64,000 bases of DNA from Flavobacterium sp. MedPE-SWcel (lineage in GTDB: Bacteria > Bacteroidota > Bacteroidia > Flavobacteriales > Flavobacteriaceae), in the NCBI GenBank assembly GCA_001874325.1, contig MPCW01000005.1, positions 124,001 through 188,000 of the forward strand. Direction: 5' to 3'. The notes under the pieces are model-generated. The model was given only the letters and a program-made list of their open reading frames with translations. It did no database searches and was not told the origin of the DNA. The position numbers were made by a program, and so were the translations under genes. Below, in pieces: positions 23,347 through 33,671 of the stretch. Numbering within the stretch: position 1 is the first letter of the stretch; each line of letters begins with the position of its first letter.

Positions 23347-26160
23347 ATGCTTAAAAAAATTACTTTACTGTTATTTCTATGCTCTGCCGTTAGCTTTGGG
23401 CAAAATGTAACCATAAAAGGACAGGTTACTGACCCTGATAATTACCCTCTAGAATCAGCCACAATATACCTTACTTCTGTTAAAGATTCTACAGTTATAG
23501 ACTATACTATTTCAGACAAAAAAGGTAATTGGGAAATAAGAACACGAAGTAAACAAGAACCCGTAAATCTAAAAATATCTTTTATCGGTTTTTCTGATTT
23601 TCGACAAAAATTAAATAACCTAACACAGGATAAGGATTTCGGAATATTAAAAATGTCTGACAATCCTACTGAGCTTAATGAGGTAGTCATTAAAAATGAA
23701 ATCCCACCGATAAGGATAAAATCAGATACCTTAGAATTTAACGCTTCATCATTTAAGGTACGACCTGATTCGAATGTTCAAACTCTATTAAAACAATTAC
23801 CTGGGGTAGATATTGATAGTGATGGAAAGATAACTGTTAATGGTAAAGAGGTAAACCAAATACTTGTAAACGGGAAACCATTTTTTGACAAAGATGGTAA
23901 AGTTGCATTACAAAACTTGCCTGCCGAAATTATAGACAAAGTACAGGTTACTGACACTAAAACTAAAAAAGAAGAGCTTACAGGCAAAGCTGCAAGTGGA
24001 GATAATGCAAGCATTAATCTAACAATACAAAAAGATAAAAACAAGGGATTCTTTGGTAAGTTTATGGGTGGTTATGGTACTGATGACAGGTATGAAAGTA
24101 GCGCATTAGTAAACTACTTTAAAGACAAGCGGAAAATAAGTATACTCGCCTCTAGTAACAATATTAACTCTAGTGGGTTTTCTATGAATGAAATATTCGA
24201 TAGTATGGGTGGTGGTCGAAACAACTCTATTTACACTACTAGCAGTGGTGCTTTTAGCATTAACGGTATGCGCTTTGGAGGTGGTAATGGTATAACACAG
24301 TCCAACATGTTAGGAATAAATTATGCTGATGAATGGGTTGATAACTTAGAGTCAAACATGAGTTATTTTTATACTAGTGCCGATACTGAAAATAACAACA
24401 AATCGAAACGAGTTACTTTTTTAACTGAAAATGATGGCGATACCTCTGGTACTGAAAACAGCTTAATAACAGAATCTTCATCTACTTCTGACACTGACAG
24501 GTATGCGCATAATTTTAATACTCAGTTTGAATTTGAAATAGATTCTACATCTACAATATACTTTGATCCAAAATTTGTTAAAGCAAACTCTAAAGGCAAA
24601 AACACTTCACTACAAAGCACCCGTGATCAAGATGATATATTACTAAACAACAGTGATAATAGCAGTTTTAGTAATAACGACAACACTAGCTTTAGTAGCT
24701 CATTTGACTATAGTAAATCGTTTATAAAAAAAGGACGATATATTAATTTCTATTTTGAAAATGAAAATAGACTAGACGACGGTACTACATCTAATAAATC
24801 AACTACTAATTTTTATGATAGTGATAACAATAGTACAACTATTGATGAGCGAGATCAGGTAAATTATAATAGACAAATAGTTGACAGGTATGAATTCATG
24901 GCAGAATACTCTGAACCCATTACTGACTCTTTAAATATCTTAGCTACATTAAATTATAGAACGAATCGCTCCACAGAAAACAGAAATAGTTTTGATTTCA
25001 ATGAAACTACAAATGAATATACAGAGCTAAACGATTTACTTACCAACTATTCAACATCAAGAACACATGGTTTTAATCCTGAAATTGGGTTTGAAATAAA
25101 TAAAGACAAATATAGTCTTAACCTTTCTAGTGGAATTAGATTCTTAAAATTTGATAATAACGGTACTTACAGAGGAGATAATTATGCTGTAAATAAAAAC
25201 TACACCTTACCTTCTGGATGGGCAAACTTTAGTTATAAGTTTTCTAAATCAAAGTCAACCTACCTGCATTATAGCTATAGTGTTGATTTTCCACAGGCTA
25301 GGCAAGTGCTAGACATTGAAGATATTAGTAATCCACTACATACAATGTCAGGTAACCCTGATCTAGACCCTAATAAAAGCCATTACTTTTATGTAACCTT
25401 CAGAGATTTTGACTATGCTACACGTTCTGGATACAACTTTTTTGGAGGTGGTAATATTTACGACAGTAGAGTAGTTTCAACTACTTTAATTGATGAATCA
25501 GCAAAACGTACTACAACTTATACAAACGTATCGGGAACTTACAACACATGGTTTGGTGGATATTGGAATAAATCAGTAAAGACAGAAAACCATAAATACC
25601 GCTTTAATTTAGGATTTAGTGCTGGTTTTGACTTAAATAAAGGATATACTAACGGAGAACTTTATGAAGCCAAAGGCATGAGGTTGTCGCCTCGCTTCAA
25701 TTTCACTTGGGAATATGGTGATCTACTTACCATTAACCCTTCTTATAATTTTACTTATAGAGAAACTGATTATACTAACTACACTATAGAGTCTACTAGC
25801 TTCACTACACATCAATTTAATTTACGAACAACATCTTACTGGCCTAAACACGTTGTTTTTGGTAATGATTTTGGATATAACTATAACTCTAATCTTGGAG
25901 ATGGCTTTAAAAGAGATTTCTTTTTATGGAATACCAGTGTAGGATATAATTTCCTGAACGACAAACTACTATTTAAAGTAAAGGTATATGACGTACTAAA
26001 CCAAAACTTAGGTACTTCTAGAAATGTAACTGCAACTTCTATATTAGACCAACAGAATACTGTTTTAAAACGTTATATGATGTTCTCTCTTACATATAAA
26101 ATTGAAAAATTTGGAGGTAAGAAAAAAGAAGATAAAGGTAATCGTTTCTGGTGGTTTTAA
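23347..26160 (+). CDS. Outer-membrane beta-barrel protein with carboxypeptidase-regulatory-like domain (937 aa)
   Basis: The signal peptide ends VSFGQ near residue 19. Residues 22-100 are a CarboxypepD_reg-like domain (VTIKGQVTDPDNYPLESATI). A TonB-dependent-receptor-like plug follows (VQTLLKQLPGVDIDSDGKI, near 148-166, and VNQILVNGKPFF). The remainder is a long barrel of the OMP_b-brl_3 type, rich in Asn, Ser and Tyr. Such proteins resemble TonB-dependent receptors but often lack a recognised TonB box. The substrate is unknown. Confidence 0.88.
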   Translation: MLKKITLLLFLCSAVSFGQNVTIKGQVTDPDNYPLESATIYLTSVKDSTVIDYTISDKKGNWEIRTRSKQEPVNLKISFIGFSDFRQKLNNLTQDKDFGILKMSDNPTELNEVVIKNEIPPIRIKSDTLEFNASSFKVRPDSNVQTLLKQLPGVDIDSDGKITVNGKEVNQILVNGKPFFDKDGKVALQNLPAEIIDKVQVTDTKTKKEELTGKAASGDNASINLTIQKDKNKGFFGKFMGGYGTDDRYESSALVNYFKDKRKISILASSNNINSSGFSMNEIFDSMGGGRNNSIYTTSSGAFSINGMRFGGGNGITQSNMLGINYADEWVDNLESNMSYFYTSADTENNNKSKRVTFLTENDGDTSGTENSLITESSSTSDTDRYAHNFNTQFEFEIDSTSTIYFDPKFVKANSKGKNTSLQSTRDQDDILLNNSDNSSFSNNDNTSFSSSFDYSKSFIKKGRYINFYFENENRLDDGTTSNKSTTNFYDSDNNSTTIDERDQVNYNRQIVDRYEFMAEYSEPITDSLNILATLNYRTNRSTENRNSFDFNETTNEYTELNDLLTNYSTSRTHGFNPEIGFEINKDKYSLNLSSGIRFLKFDNNGTYRGDNYAVNKNYTLPSGWANFSYKFSKSKSTYLHYSYSVDFPQARQVLDIEDISNPLHTMSGNPDLDPNKSHYFYVTFRDFDYATRSGYNFFGGGNIYDSRVVSTTLIDESAKRTTTYTNVSGTYNTWFGGYWNKSVKTENHKYRFNLGFSAGFDLNKGYTNGELYEAKGMRLSPRFNFTWEYGDLLTINPSYNFTYRETDYTNYTIESTSFTTHQFNLRTTSYWPKHVVFGNDFGYNYNSNLGDGFKRDFFLWNTSVGYNFLNDKLLFKVKVYDVLNQNLGTSRNVTATSILDQQNTVLKRYMMFSLTYKIEKFGGKKKEDKGNRFWWF

Positions 26161-26181
26161 TATTCAAAAACAATAAGCTTT

Positions 26182-26565
26182 ATGGAAAACAACTTAGAAC
26201 AGAACAAACAAAATGCTATTGCTTTTTACAGAATGGCTTATGAAGGTACCCCAAAAAAAGCTGTCGAACTTTATGTTGGTAATGAGTATATTCAGCATAA
26301 CCCAGATGTAGGTAATGGCCCACAACCATTTATAGACTACTTTAACCGAATGGCTGAGGAATACTCTGAAAAATCTATAGACTTTGTACGCTGTATAACC
26401 GAAGGAGATTTAGTTTCTCTACATACTCATCAAATATGGCCTGATAATGATCAATATGTAACTATGGACTTTTTCAGGTTTGATAATAACGGAAAAATAG
26501 TCAAGCATTGGGATGCTATACAACAAATACCTAAAACATCTAAAAACAATAATACTATGTATTAA
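26182..26565 (+). CDS. NTF2/SnoaL-like protein (127 aa)
   Basis: A cytoplasmic single-domain SnoaL-like protein. It has the family pattern NAIAFYRMAYEG, then YIQHNPDVGNGPQPFIDYF and HTHQIWPDN, with conserved His/Asp residues in the pocket and the usual end KIVKHWDAIQ. There is no signal peptide. It starts 21 bp after the beta-barrel gene and is followed by a terminator, so the two may share a transcript. Function is unassigned. Confidence 0.87.
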   Translation: MENNLEQNKQNAIAFYRMAYEGTPKKAVELYVGNEYIQHNPDVGNGPQPFIDYFNRMAEEYSEKSIDFVRCITEGDLVSLHTHQIWPDNDQYVTMDFFRFDNNGKIVKHWDAIQQIPKTSKNNNTMY

Positions 26566-26595
26566 TCATAGTATTATTTAATTGATTTTATAATA

Positions 26596-26631
26596 CAAAA
26601 AGAGGTTACTAAATTTAGTAACCTCTTTTTG
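26596..26631. terminator. Bidirectional terminator between convergent genes
   Basis: AGAGGTTACTAA/TTAGTAACCTCT stem with A and T runs on either side. Confidence 0.88.
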
Positions 26632-26658
26632 TATATATAATGATGATTAGTTTAAAAA

Positions 26659-27450
26659 CTACCAGCCACCTGATGCTCCTCCACCGCCGAAACCACCGCC
26701 GCCGAAGCCACCACCAAAACCGCCGCCGCCGAAGCCACCACTACTGGAGTTACCACCCCCAAAACCACCGCTACTACCAAGGCTGCTCAAAATAAGTATA
26801 TCAGCTAAAGTAGAACCACCACCTCTACCGCCACGACCACCGCCGCCACGTTTTGAGAAAAGTGATGTAATAAGAATGATTATGAGAACAAAAAACATTA
26901 TTGCTACAAAAGAAGATCCTCTATCACGTTTCCTTTCCCCTCTATACTCTCCACTCATCACTTCCATGATAGCGGTAGTACCCTTATCAATACCAGCGTA
27001 ATAATTTCCTGTCTTAAATTCTGGTGTTATATCATTATCGATAATTAATTTAGATTTATAATCAGTCATTAGGTGCTCTGTACCATAACCTGTTTGTATT
27101 GACATTTTTCTATCTTCTACAGCTACAAGTAACAATATTCCATTATCCTCCTTCTCTTGTCCTATACCCCAACTATCAGCTATATCAAAAGCAAACTTTG
27201 ATACATCTTGACCTCCTGTCGTTGGCACCACGACTACAACTATTTGTGTAGAAGTTGTATCAGCATAATTGATCAACTTTCGCTCTATTCTTTCGCTTTC
27301 ACTCTTACTTAAAAGATTAGTTTTAAAGTCATAATAACCTGTTTGCTTAGAAATATCATTAGGCTTTTTAGGAATATCTACCTTCTGTCCTAATGCTGAA
27401 AAACAAATTAATAATAAAGAGAATAATAAGTAACGTTGTATATTTTTCAT
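26659..27450 (-). CDS. TPM-domain membrane protein with Gly/Ser-rich tail, YgcG-like (263 aa)
   Basis: A signal peptide (residues 1-21, ending ALGQ) precedes a TPM domain at about 35-170 (TQIVVVVVPTTGG, then DNGILLLVAVEDRKMSIQTG). One membrane helix follows near 182-200. The last ~60 residues are almost only Gly, Ser and Phe (GGFGGGGFGG), as usual for this family. It is the third gene of a LemA-TPM-TPM cluster. Family members are linked to membrane-protein quality control, but the role is not settled. Confidence 0.88.
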   Translation of the reverse strand: MKNIQRYLLFSLLLICFSALGQKVDIPKKPNDISKQTGYYDFKTNLLSKSESERIERKLINYADTTSTQIVVVVVPTTGGQDVSKFAFDIADSWGIGQEKEDNGILLLVAVEDRKMSIQTGYGTEHLMTDYKSKLIIDNDITPEFKTGNYYAGIDKGTTAIMEVMSGEYRGERKRDRGSSFVAIMFFVLIIILITSLFSKRGGGGRGGRGGGSTLADILILSSLGSSGGFGGGNSSSGGFGGGGFGGGFGGGGFGGGGASGGW

Positions 27451-27888
27451 TTAGTTCTTAGAAATTTCATTGGATAATTCATTCTCATCATCATCTTGAT
27501 AAGGAAAATATGTATTAAGGCGCTCTCCTGCTTTTAATATTCCATCGACAAGTCCTTTTTTAAACTGACCTTCTTTAAACTGAGAAATCACAGCATCTTT
27601 AGTACTATCCCAAAAATCATTTTCTACTACCTTATCAATACCTTCGTCTCCTATAATAGCGAAGGTTTTATCTGATACTCCTAAATAAAACAAAACGCCA
27701 TTACGCGCAGCTGTTTTATGCATCTCTAAAAGCTGAAAAACCTCCTGAGCTCTTTCGAGTGGAGGTTTTTCTGTATGGCTTTCAATATGTACTCTTATCT
27801 CTCCCGAAGTGTTCTTTTCGGCAATAGCAATTGTATCTACTATTTCCTGTTCTTCTTCTGGAGTTAAAAAATCGTTAGCTATAGACAT
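27451..27888 (-). CDS. TPM-domain protein without membrane anchor (145 aa)
   Basis: A single TPM domain (EKNTSGEIRVHIESHTEKP, then NGVLFYLGVSDKTFAIIGD) with neither signal peptide nor Gly-rich tail. It directly abuts the YgcG-like gene and lies 8 bp after lemA, so the three form one operon. Confidence 0.87.
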   Translation of the reverse strand: MSIANDFLTPEEEQEIVDTIAIAEKNTSGEIRVHIESHTEKPPLERAQEVFQLLEMHKTAARNGVLFYLGVSDKTFAIIGDEGIDKVVENDFWDSTKDAVISQFKEGQFKKGLVDGILKAGERLNTYFPYQDDDENELSNEISKN

Positions 27889-27896
27889 ATTTTTTC

Positions 27897-28475
27897 TTAA
27901 AATTTAACTTCTACTGGTTTTTCTGCTCCTGCCTCTGCTTTAAAACGCGCCATATCTTCGAAGCTAAACATATTAGCAAAAATTACTGTAGGGAAACTAC
28001 GTTTCTTCTTATCATATATATTTACAGCTTCATTATAGCGATCACGAGCTACGTTGATTCTATTCTCAGTTCCTTCAAGTTGTGATTGTAGAGCTAAAAA
28101 GTTTTGATTTGCTTTTAAATCAGGGTAACGTTCTACCGATACAAGTAATTTTGACAATGCTCCTGTAAGTCCTCCTTGTGCCTGTTGAAATTGTGCTACT
28201 TGTGCTGCATTAAGATTAGAAGCATCTATATTAACAGAGGTAGCCTTAGCACGAGCTTCTATAACATCTGTAAGTGTCCCTCTCTCGAAATCTGCCGCTC
28301 CCTTTACAGTATTTACAAGATTACCAATAAGGTCATTTCTACGTTGGTAGCTACTTTCTACATCCGCCCATGCTGTTTTAGCATCAGCTTCTTTTCCTAC
28401 AAGTCCATTATATGATGATATTGACCATATAACTAATACAACAATTGCTATTACAGGAATTAACCATTTTTTCAT
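27897..28475 (-). CDS. lemA: LemA family protein (192 aa)
   Basis: An N-terminal membrane helix (residues 4-20) is followed by the LemA helical bundle: YNGLVGKEADAKTAWADVES, YQRRNDLIGNLVNTVKG, then a C-terminal RYNEAVNIYDKKKRSFPT segment. Its length is typical. It begins the LemA-TPM-TPM operon. A role in membrane homeostasis is suggested in the literature, but no activity can be read from sequence. Confidence 0.92.
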   Translation of the reverse strand: MKKWLIPVIAIVVLVIWSISSYNGLVGKEADAKTAWADVESSYQRRNDLIGNLVNTVKGAADFERGTLTDVIEARAKATSVNIDASNLNAAQVAQFQQAQGGLTGALSKLLVSVERYPDLKANQNFLALQSQLEGTENRINVARDRYNEAVNIYDKKKRSFPTVIFANMFSFEDMARFKAEAGAEKPVEVKF

Positions 28476-28490
28476 ATCTATTTTCTGTTT

Positions 28491-28820
28491 TTAAAGTTCG
28501 TTTTTAATGTTATTTAATGCTGTTTTTACAGCTTCTAATTTACGGATTATCTCGAATTTATCCATTGTTTTTTTCTGTCCTTCTTTCAAGTGCACTTTAG
28601 CACCTTCTAGTGTAAAACCGCGCTCTTTTACTAAATGATAAATCAGTTGCAGGTTCTTTACATCTTCTGGAGTAAACATCCTATTACCTTTTGCATTTTT
28701 CTTTGGCTTAAGTATATCAAATTCTTTATCCCAAAAACGAATGAGCGAAGCATTTACATCAAACGCTTTTGCTAGCTCACCCATACTATAATATCGCTTT
28801 TCAGGAAGATCTAAATGCAT
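28491..28820 (-). CDS. MerR-family transcriptional regulator (109 aa)
   Basis: The winged helix-turn-helix of the MerR type covers nearly the whole protein (MGELAKAFDVNASLIRFWDK, then MFTPEDVKNLQLIYHLVKER). A short C-terminal helix replaces an effector domain, so no metal or drug ligand is predicted. The start overlaps the stop of the M23 peptidase gene, and the lemA cluster follows 15 bp on, so it may be a regulator embedded in the envelope operon. Confidence 0.9.
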   Translation of the reverse strand: MHLDLPEKRYYSMGELAKAFDVNASLIRFWDKEFDILKPKKNAKGNRMFTPEDVKNLQLIYHLVKERGFTLEGAKVHLKEGQKKTMDKFEIIRKLEAVKTALNNIKNEL

Positions 28821-29797
28821 TAGTCAAGTGATTGGTTTTCTTGGTTAGCCATTTTAGCAATTAAAGTATACTCTTTAGCAGAGATAGTACCGTAGTAAAA
28901 GTTTACTGGATTTATAGGTTTTCCTCCTTTACGTACTTCATAATGCAAGTGAGGTCCTTGCGACCTACCTGTACTACCTACATACCCTATAACATCACCT
29001 CGTTTTACCTTTTGTCCTACTCTTACATTATATTTACTAAGATGAGCATATCGTGTTTCATAACCAAAACCATGTTTTAGCACTATATGATTACCATAAC
29101 CTGATGCTCTGTTATCAGCACGCTTTACTACCGCATCACCTGTAGCATATATTGGTGTACCTGTTTTTGCAGAAAAATCCATTCCTGCATGAAACTTACG
29201 TATCTTAGTAAAAGGATCACTTCGATATCCAAAACCAGATGCCAAACGGCGTAAATCTTCATTTTTAACAGGCTGTATAGCAGGTATAGCTGCAAGTAAC
29301 TTTTCTTTATTTTTAGCTAGTTTAGCAATCTCATCAAGTGATTTCGACTGTACTACCAACTCTTTAGATATTACATCAAGTCGTTTTGCTGTATTAATAA
29401 TTATCTCCGAATTATTATACCCTTCAAACTCTTTATAACGGTTTACACCCCCAAAACCTGCTTTACGCTGCTCTTCTGGTATAGGTGATGTATTAAAGTA
29501 AGTACGATATAAACTGTTATCACGTTCGGCAATATCAGCTAACACTTCATCAACCTGATTCATCTTTCGGTTTAATGCTTCATATCGTATTTGCATATGC
29601 TCTATTTCTCGAGCTTGTAATTTATCTTTAGGAGTTTCAAAAAAAGGAGTATTAAGTAATACTACAAAACATATAAAACCGAATAGTGCTGATGCTGCTA
29701 TAAACAACAATGTCACACCTATTTTTTTACCTTTCTGCCCCTTTATCTTCTGATAAGATAAGGTTTCTGAATCGTAATAATATTTTACCTTCGCCAT
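28820..29797 (-). CDS. M23 family metallopeptidase, membrane-anchored (325 aa)
   Basis: A cytoplasmic N-terminus and one membrane helix (about 26-49) are followed by a coiled coil (62-90) and a LytM/M23 domain at 185-300. The zinc motif HAGMD (His203, Asp207) and GPHLHYEV (His283, His285) are intact, so it may be a true peptidoglycan endopeptidase. The coiled coil plus LytM layout resembles cell-division and envelope-shaping proteins. Overlaps the MerR gene. Confidence 0.92.
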   Translation of the reverse strand: MAKVKYYYDSETLSYQKIKGQKGKKIGVTLLFIAASALFGFICFVVLLNTPFFETPKDKLQAREIEHMQIRYEALNRKMNQVDEVLADIAERDNSLYRTYFNTSPIPEEQRKAGFGGVNRYKEFEGYNNSEIIINTAKRLDVISKELVVQSKSLDEIAKLAKNKEKLLAAIPAIQPVKNEDLRRLASGFGYRSDPFTKIRKFHAGMDFSAKTGTPIYATGDAVVKRADNRASGYGNHIVLKHGFGYETRYAHLSKYNVRVGQKVKRGDVIGYVGSTGRSQGPHLHYEVRKGGKPINPVNFYYGTISAKEYTLIAKMANQENQSLD

Positions 29798-29812
29798 ATT
29801 GCTAATTTATTC

Positions 29813-29820
29813 TATTTTTG
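29813..29820 (+). promoter_or_regulatory. Putative -7 box TATTTTTG for alaS
   Basis: Exact TAnnTTTG match giving a leader of about 130 nt before alaS. The leader begins with the inverted repeat CTTACAA/TTGTAAG at 29824-29843, which could be a hairpin or operator. Confidence 0.35.
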
Positions 29821-29960
29821 CACCTTACAAAGCGCCTTGTAAGCACAAAACTAATAGACGCACAAAGTTAACAATTGTTACGGTTTTCTGCATGCTTTTT
29901 TACGTTTTAGGCACTAGGCTCAATTTAAAAACTAGGCATTAAATAAAATTATACCCAAAT

Positions 29961-32621
29961 ATGAAATCTCAGGACATCAGAAAACAGTTTTTAGACTTTT
30001 TTCAGCAAAAAGGACATTTAATCGTTCCTTCGGCACCTATAGTAACTAAAGATGACCCTACCCTTATGTTTAACAACTCTGGGATGGCTCAATTTAAAGA
30101 GTATTTTTTGGGTAATGCCACGCCAAAGAGTAATCGTGTTACAGACTCTCAAAAATGTCTTCGTGTATCTGGTAAACATAATGATCTTGAAGATGTAGGT
30201 TTTGATACGTACCACCATACAATGTTTGAGATGTTAGGTAACTGGAGTTTTGGTGACTACTTTAAAAAAGACGCTATTAACTGGGCATGGGAGTTACTTA
30301 CTGAAGTGTATAAAATACCAAAAGATATTTTATATGTAACTGTATATGAAGGTAGCAAAAAAGACAATGTACCTTTTGACCAAGAGGCATATGATATTTG
30401 GAAAGAGTTAATAGATGAAGACCGTATATTAACGGGTAATAAAAAAGATAACTTCTGGGAAATGGGCGATCAAGGACCTTGCGGGCCTTGTTCTGAAATT
30501 CATGTAGATATTCGTTCTGCTGAAGAAAAGGCAGAAGTAGACGGTAAAGATTTAATAAACGAAGACCACCCACAGGTAGTAGAGATTTGGAATAATGTAT
30601 TTATGGAATACAACCGTAAAGCAGACAAATCACTAGAAAAACTAGCTGCACAACATGTAGATACTGGTATGGGCTTTGAAAGACTTTGCATGGTATTACA
30701 AAATGTACAGTCTAACTACGATACTGATGTATTTACACCACTTATTAAAAAAGTGGAAGAACTTACGGGTAAAAAATATACTATAAAAGCAGCTAATGAT
30801 GCTGAAGAGGAAATAAACATTGCTATACGTGTAATTGTAGATCATGTTCGCGCAGTGACTTTTGCTATTGCTGATGGACAGTTACCAAGTAATAATGGAG
30901 CAGGATATGTAATTCGTAGAATATTACGTCGTGCTATTCGTTACGGATATACTTTCCTTAATAAAGAAAAACCATTTATTAATGAGCTTGTAGCGGTGCT
31001 TAACGAACAAATGGGAGGGTTTTTCCCAGAGATAAAATCACAATTAGCATTAATCACTAACGTGATTAAAGAAGAAGAAGCTTCATTTTTACGCACGATA
31101 TCTAATGGTATTTTTAGCCTTGAAAATTCAATTGAAGCTACTAAAGCTGCTAATAAATCTGGAATGATTGAAAACCCAACAACAAGGGTTTCAGGTAAAC
31201 TTGCTTTCATACTCTATGACACCTACGGTTTCCCTTTTGACTTAACCCAACTTATAGCAAAGGAACACGGGTTCACTGTAGATGAAAAAGGATTTAACGA
31301 AAGACTGAAAGAGCAAAAAGATCGTTCCCGTGCTGCTAGTCAAGTAGCTGCAGGCGACTGGAATATATTAGTGGAAGGTAATACCGAAGTTTTTATAGGT
31401 TATGACCAACTAGAAAATGAGGTGAAAATCACTCGTTTTAGAAAAGTAGAATCTAAAAAAGATGGTACATTATATCAAGTTGTCGTAAACAATACTCCTT
31501 TTTATCCAGAAGGTGGTGGACAGGTAGGTGATAAAGGTACTTTAACCTCAGCTAACGAAACTATTGAGGTATTAGATACTAAAAAAGTAGACAATCTTAT
31601 ACTACATATTACTAAAAAACTACCCGAAAATACTAGTGCTACATTTACTGCAAAAGTAAACGAGCAACTAAGAGATCGTTCGGCTAGTAATCACACAGCC
31701 ACTCACCTACTCAATTTAGCACTACGTACTGTATTAGGTACACATGTAAAGCAAAAAGGATCGTTAGTAAACCCTAAGTATTTACGTTTTGACTTTTCTC
31801 ACTTCTCTAAAGTTACTGATGAAGAATTACAACAAGTAGAAAACTTTGTAAACGCTAAAATACAAGAGCAAATATCATTAGTAGAGCGTAGAAGTATTCC
31901 TTTTGCTCAAGCTATAGAAGAGGGTGCTATAAAATTATCTGGTGAATCATATAATGATAATGTACGTACTATAAAATTTGGCGATAGTATGGAGCTTTGT
32001 GGTGGTATTCACGTTAACAATACTGCCGACATATGGCATTTTAAAATTGTAAGTGAAGGTGCTGTTGCGGCAGGAATACGCCGTATTGAAGCTATAACTA
32101 ACGAAGCAGTAAAAGATTATTTCGCTACACAAGAAAATACACTTAACGATATTAAATCGGCACTTAAAAACCCACAGGATACGTTAAAAGCAGTAGCGTC
32201 ATTACAAGATGAAAATGCTACACTTAAAAAACAGGTAGAGGCTTTACTAAAAGACAAAGCTAAAAACTTAAAAGGTGAGCTTATTAATGAGATTGAGGAG
32301 GTAAACGGTGTTAAGTTCCTTGCTAAACAAGTAGACCTTGATGCTACAGGAGCAAAAGATTTAGCTTATGAGTTAGGGAATTTAGGCAATAACTTGTTCT
32401 TATTACTTGCTACAGCACAAAATGATAAACCAATGCTTACTTGCTACATCTCTAAAGAGCTAGTTGCTGAAAAAGATTTAAATGCAGGAAAAGTAGTTCG
32501 CGAACTTGGTAAATTCATCCAAGGTGGTGGTGGTGGTCAACCCTTCTTTGCTACAGCAGGTGGTAAAAATGTAAATGGTATAGACGAAGCACTAGCAGCA
32601 GCAAAGGATTATATAAAATAA
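29961..32621 (+). CDS. alaS: Alanyl-tRNA synthetase (886 aa)
   Basis: Charges tRNA-Ala. The class II catalytic core opens with [14 protein letters not shown] and contains the motif [10 protein letters not shown]. The editing domain has HTATH (about His578 and His582) and CGGIH near 678, the zinc/editing site. The C-Ala domain ends with a glycine-rich [17 protein letters not shown]. Full length with normal architecture. Confidence 0.98.
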   Translation: MKSQDIRKQFLDFFQQKGHLIVPSAPIVTKDDPTLMFNNSGMAQFKEYFLGNATPKSNRVTDSQKCLRVSGKHNDLEDVGFDTYHHTMFEMLGNWSFGDYFKKDAINWAWELLTEVYKIPKDILYVTVYEGSKKDNVPFDQEAYDIWKELIDEDRILTGNKKDNFWEMGDQGPCGPCSEIHVDIRSAEEKAEVDGKDLINEDHPQVVEIWNNVFMEYNRKADKSLEKLAAQHVDTGMGFERLCMVLQNVQSNYDTDVFTPLIKKVEELTGKKYTIKAANDAEEEINIAIRVIVDHVRAVTFAIADGQLPSNNGAGYVIRRILRRAIRYGYTFLNKEKPFINELVAVLNEQMGGFFPEIKSQLALITNVIKEEEASFLRTISNGIFSLENSIEATKAANKSGMIENPTTRVSGKLAFILYDTYGFPFDLTQLIAKEHGFTVDEKGFNERLKEQKDRSRAASQVAAGDWNILVEGNTEVFIGYDQLENEVKITRFRKVESKKDGTLYQVVVNNTPFYPEGGGQVGDKGTLTSANETIEVLDTKKVDNLILHITKKLPENTSATFTAKVNEQLRDRSASNHTATHLLNLALRTVLGTHVKQKGSLVNPKYLRFDFSHFSKVTDEELQQVENFVNAKIQEQISLVERRSIPFAQAIEEGAIKLSGESYNDNVRTIKFGDSMELCGGIHVNNTADIWHFKIVSEGAVAAGIRRIEAITNEAVKDYFATQENTLNDIKSALKNPQDTLKAVASLQDENATLKKQVEALLKDKAKNLKGELINEIEEVNGVKFLAKQVDLDATGAKDLAYELGNLGNNLFLLLATAQNDKPMLTCYISKELVAEKDLNAGKVVRELGKFIQGGGGGQPFFATAGGKNVNGIDEALAAAKDYIK

Positions 32622-32650
32622 CATCACTAAGTTAATGTTTGTTATATATT

Positions 32651-32678
32651 GCCTACAACAGTTGTTACAGTTGTAGGC
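32651..32678 (+). terminator. Probable terminator after alaS
   Basis: GCCTACAAC/GTTGTAGGC hairpin 29 bp after the stop. The T tract is weak (TTATTA). Confidence 0.5.
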
Positions 32679-32789
32679 TTATTAAACACACTTATACCTG
32701 AACAAATTGTAATTCGTTAACAATACTTTTACAAAAAAGATGTTTCTATAACTAGAAATAATAAAAACTATAACTAAAAATTATTACAA

Positions 32790-33575
32790 ATGAAAAAAAT
32801 TATCGCATTGGCAGCAATTGCCTTATTTACAATGACATCATGCTCTGATGATGATAGTACCACTACCGACCCTGTTAATAACGATGTATTTGTCACTAAG
32901 GTAGTCGATAATGAAGCTGGAGAGATACTGACATTTAACTACACTTATGAGGGGAATAAAATCATAAAAAACACTTTTAACGATGGTAGTTATGAAGACT
33001 ACTCTTATAACAGTGATAATAAAGTAACAGGTATATCATATTACAATGAAGGAGGAACATTATCTGAACAAACGAACTTTTTATACACTTCAGGTCAGTT
33101 AACGTCTATTGTTTCTTTAGATCAAGATATAGGAATAGGAGCTAAAAAAACATTTACTCATAATACCGATGGCACTATAGACTATGAAGAATATACTGGT
33201 GATTTAAACACTCAAACAGTATTACAAGCTACAGGAGTAATTACCATAACAAACGGTAACCTTACTGAAGATGTTAGTTATGACGGGGGTGTAGTAAGTG
33301 AAGCTACAACTGAAACATGGACATATACTTTTGATAACAAGAATAATCCATTTAAAAACATCGCTTCGTTTAACGAGATCATGTTATATGAAAATGAAGA
33401 AACTGGTTATGTAAATACTAACAATGTTACATCTTTATCTATTGACTACGGAACTGAAACGGATAACTATACAGTTGTAAACACTTATAATAGTCAAGAT
33501 TATCCTACTGTATCTGTAGAAACAGACGACAACGATATAACGAGTATCGATACTAAAACATATACTTACAATTAA
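32790..33575 (+). CDS. Lipoprotein with RHS/YD-like repeats (261 aa)
   Basis: The signal peptide ends at lipobox MTSC (Cys18), followed by an acidic linker. The rest shows short YD-like motifs (FNYTYEGNKI, YSYNSDNKVTGISYY, YTFDNKNNPF) found in small Bacteroidota lipoproteins that fold as beta-meanders. No catalytic motif. Single gene between alaS and a terminator. Function unknown. Confidence 0.82.
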   Translation: MKKIIALAAIALFTMTSCSDDDSTTTDPVNNDVFVTKVVDNEAGEILTFNYTYEGNKIIKNTFNDGSYEDYSYNSDNKVTGISYYNEGGTLSEQTNFLYTSGQLTSIVSLDQDIGIGAKKTFTHNTDGTIDYEEYTGDLNTQTVLQATGVITITNGNLTEDVSYDGGVVSEATTETWTYTFDNKNNPFKNIASFNEIMLYENEETGYVNTNNVTSLSIDYGTETDNYTVVNTYNSQDYPTVSVETDDNDITSIDTKTYTYN

Positions 33576-33606
33576 TAAGTAAGGTTTCTTTTTATAAGAT
33601 ATAATA

Positions 33607-33635
33607 AGCCCTTCATTAACTGAAGGGCTTTTTTT
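33607..33635 (+). terminator. Terminator after the YD-like lipoprotein gene
   Basis: AGCCCTTCA/TGAAGGGCT hairpin followed by seven T. Confidence 0.88.
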
Positions 33636-33647
33636 GTTTCGTTTATT

Positions 33648-33655
33648 TACCTTTG
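33648..33655 (+). promoter_or_regulatory. Putative -7 box TACCTTTG for the GSCFA gene
   Basis: Exact TAnnTTTG match 16 bp before the ATG. Confidence 0.4.
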
Positions 33656-33671
33656 TGATAAAATAACATAA

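Noticed and set aside
26680..26850. Low-complexity repeat on the plus strand (CCGCCGCCACC-type)
   Set aside because: It is the reverse complement of the Gly-rich tail of the TPM-domain protein, which is usual for that family.
32651..32678. Riboswitch or attenuator after alaS
   Set aside because: It is a simple hairpin downstream of the gene, best read as a weak terminator.
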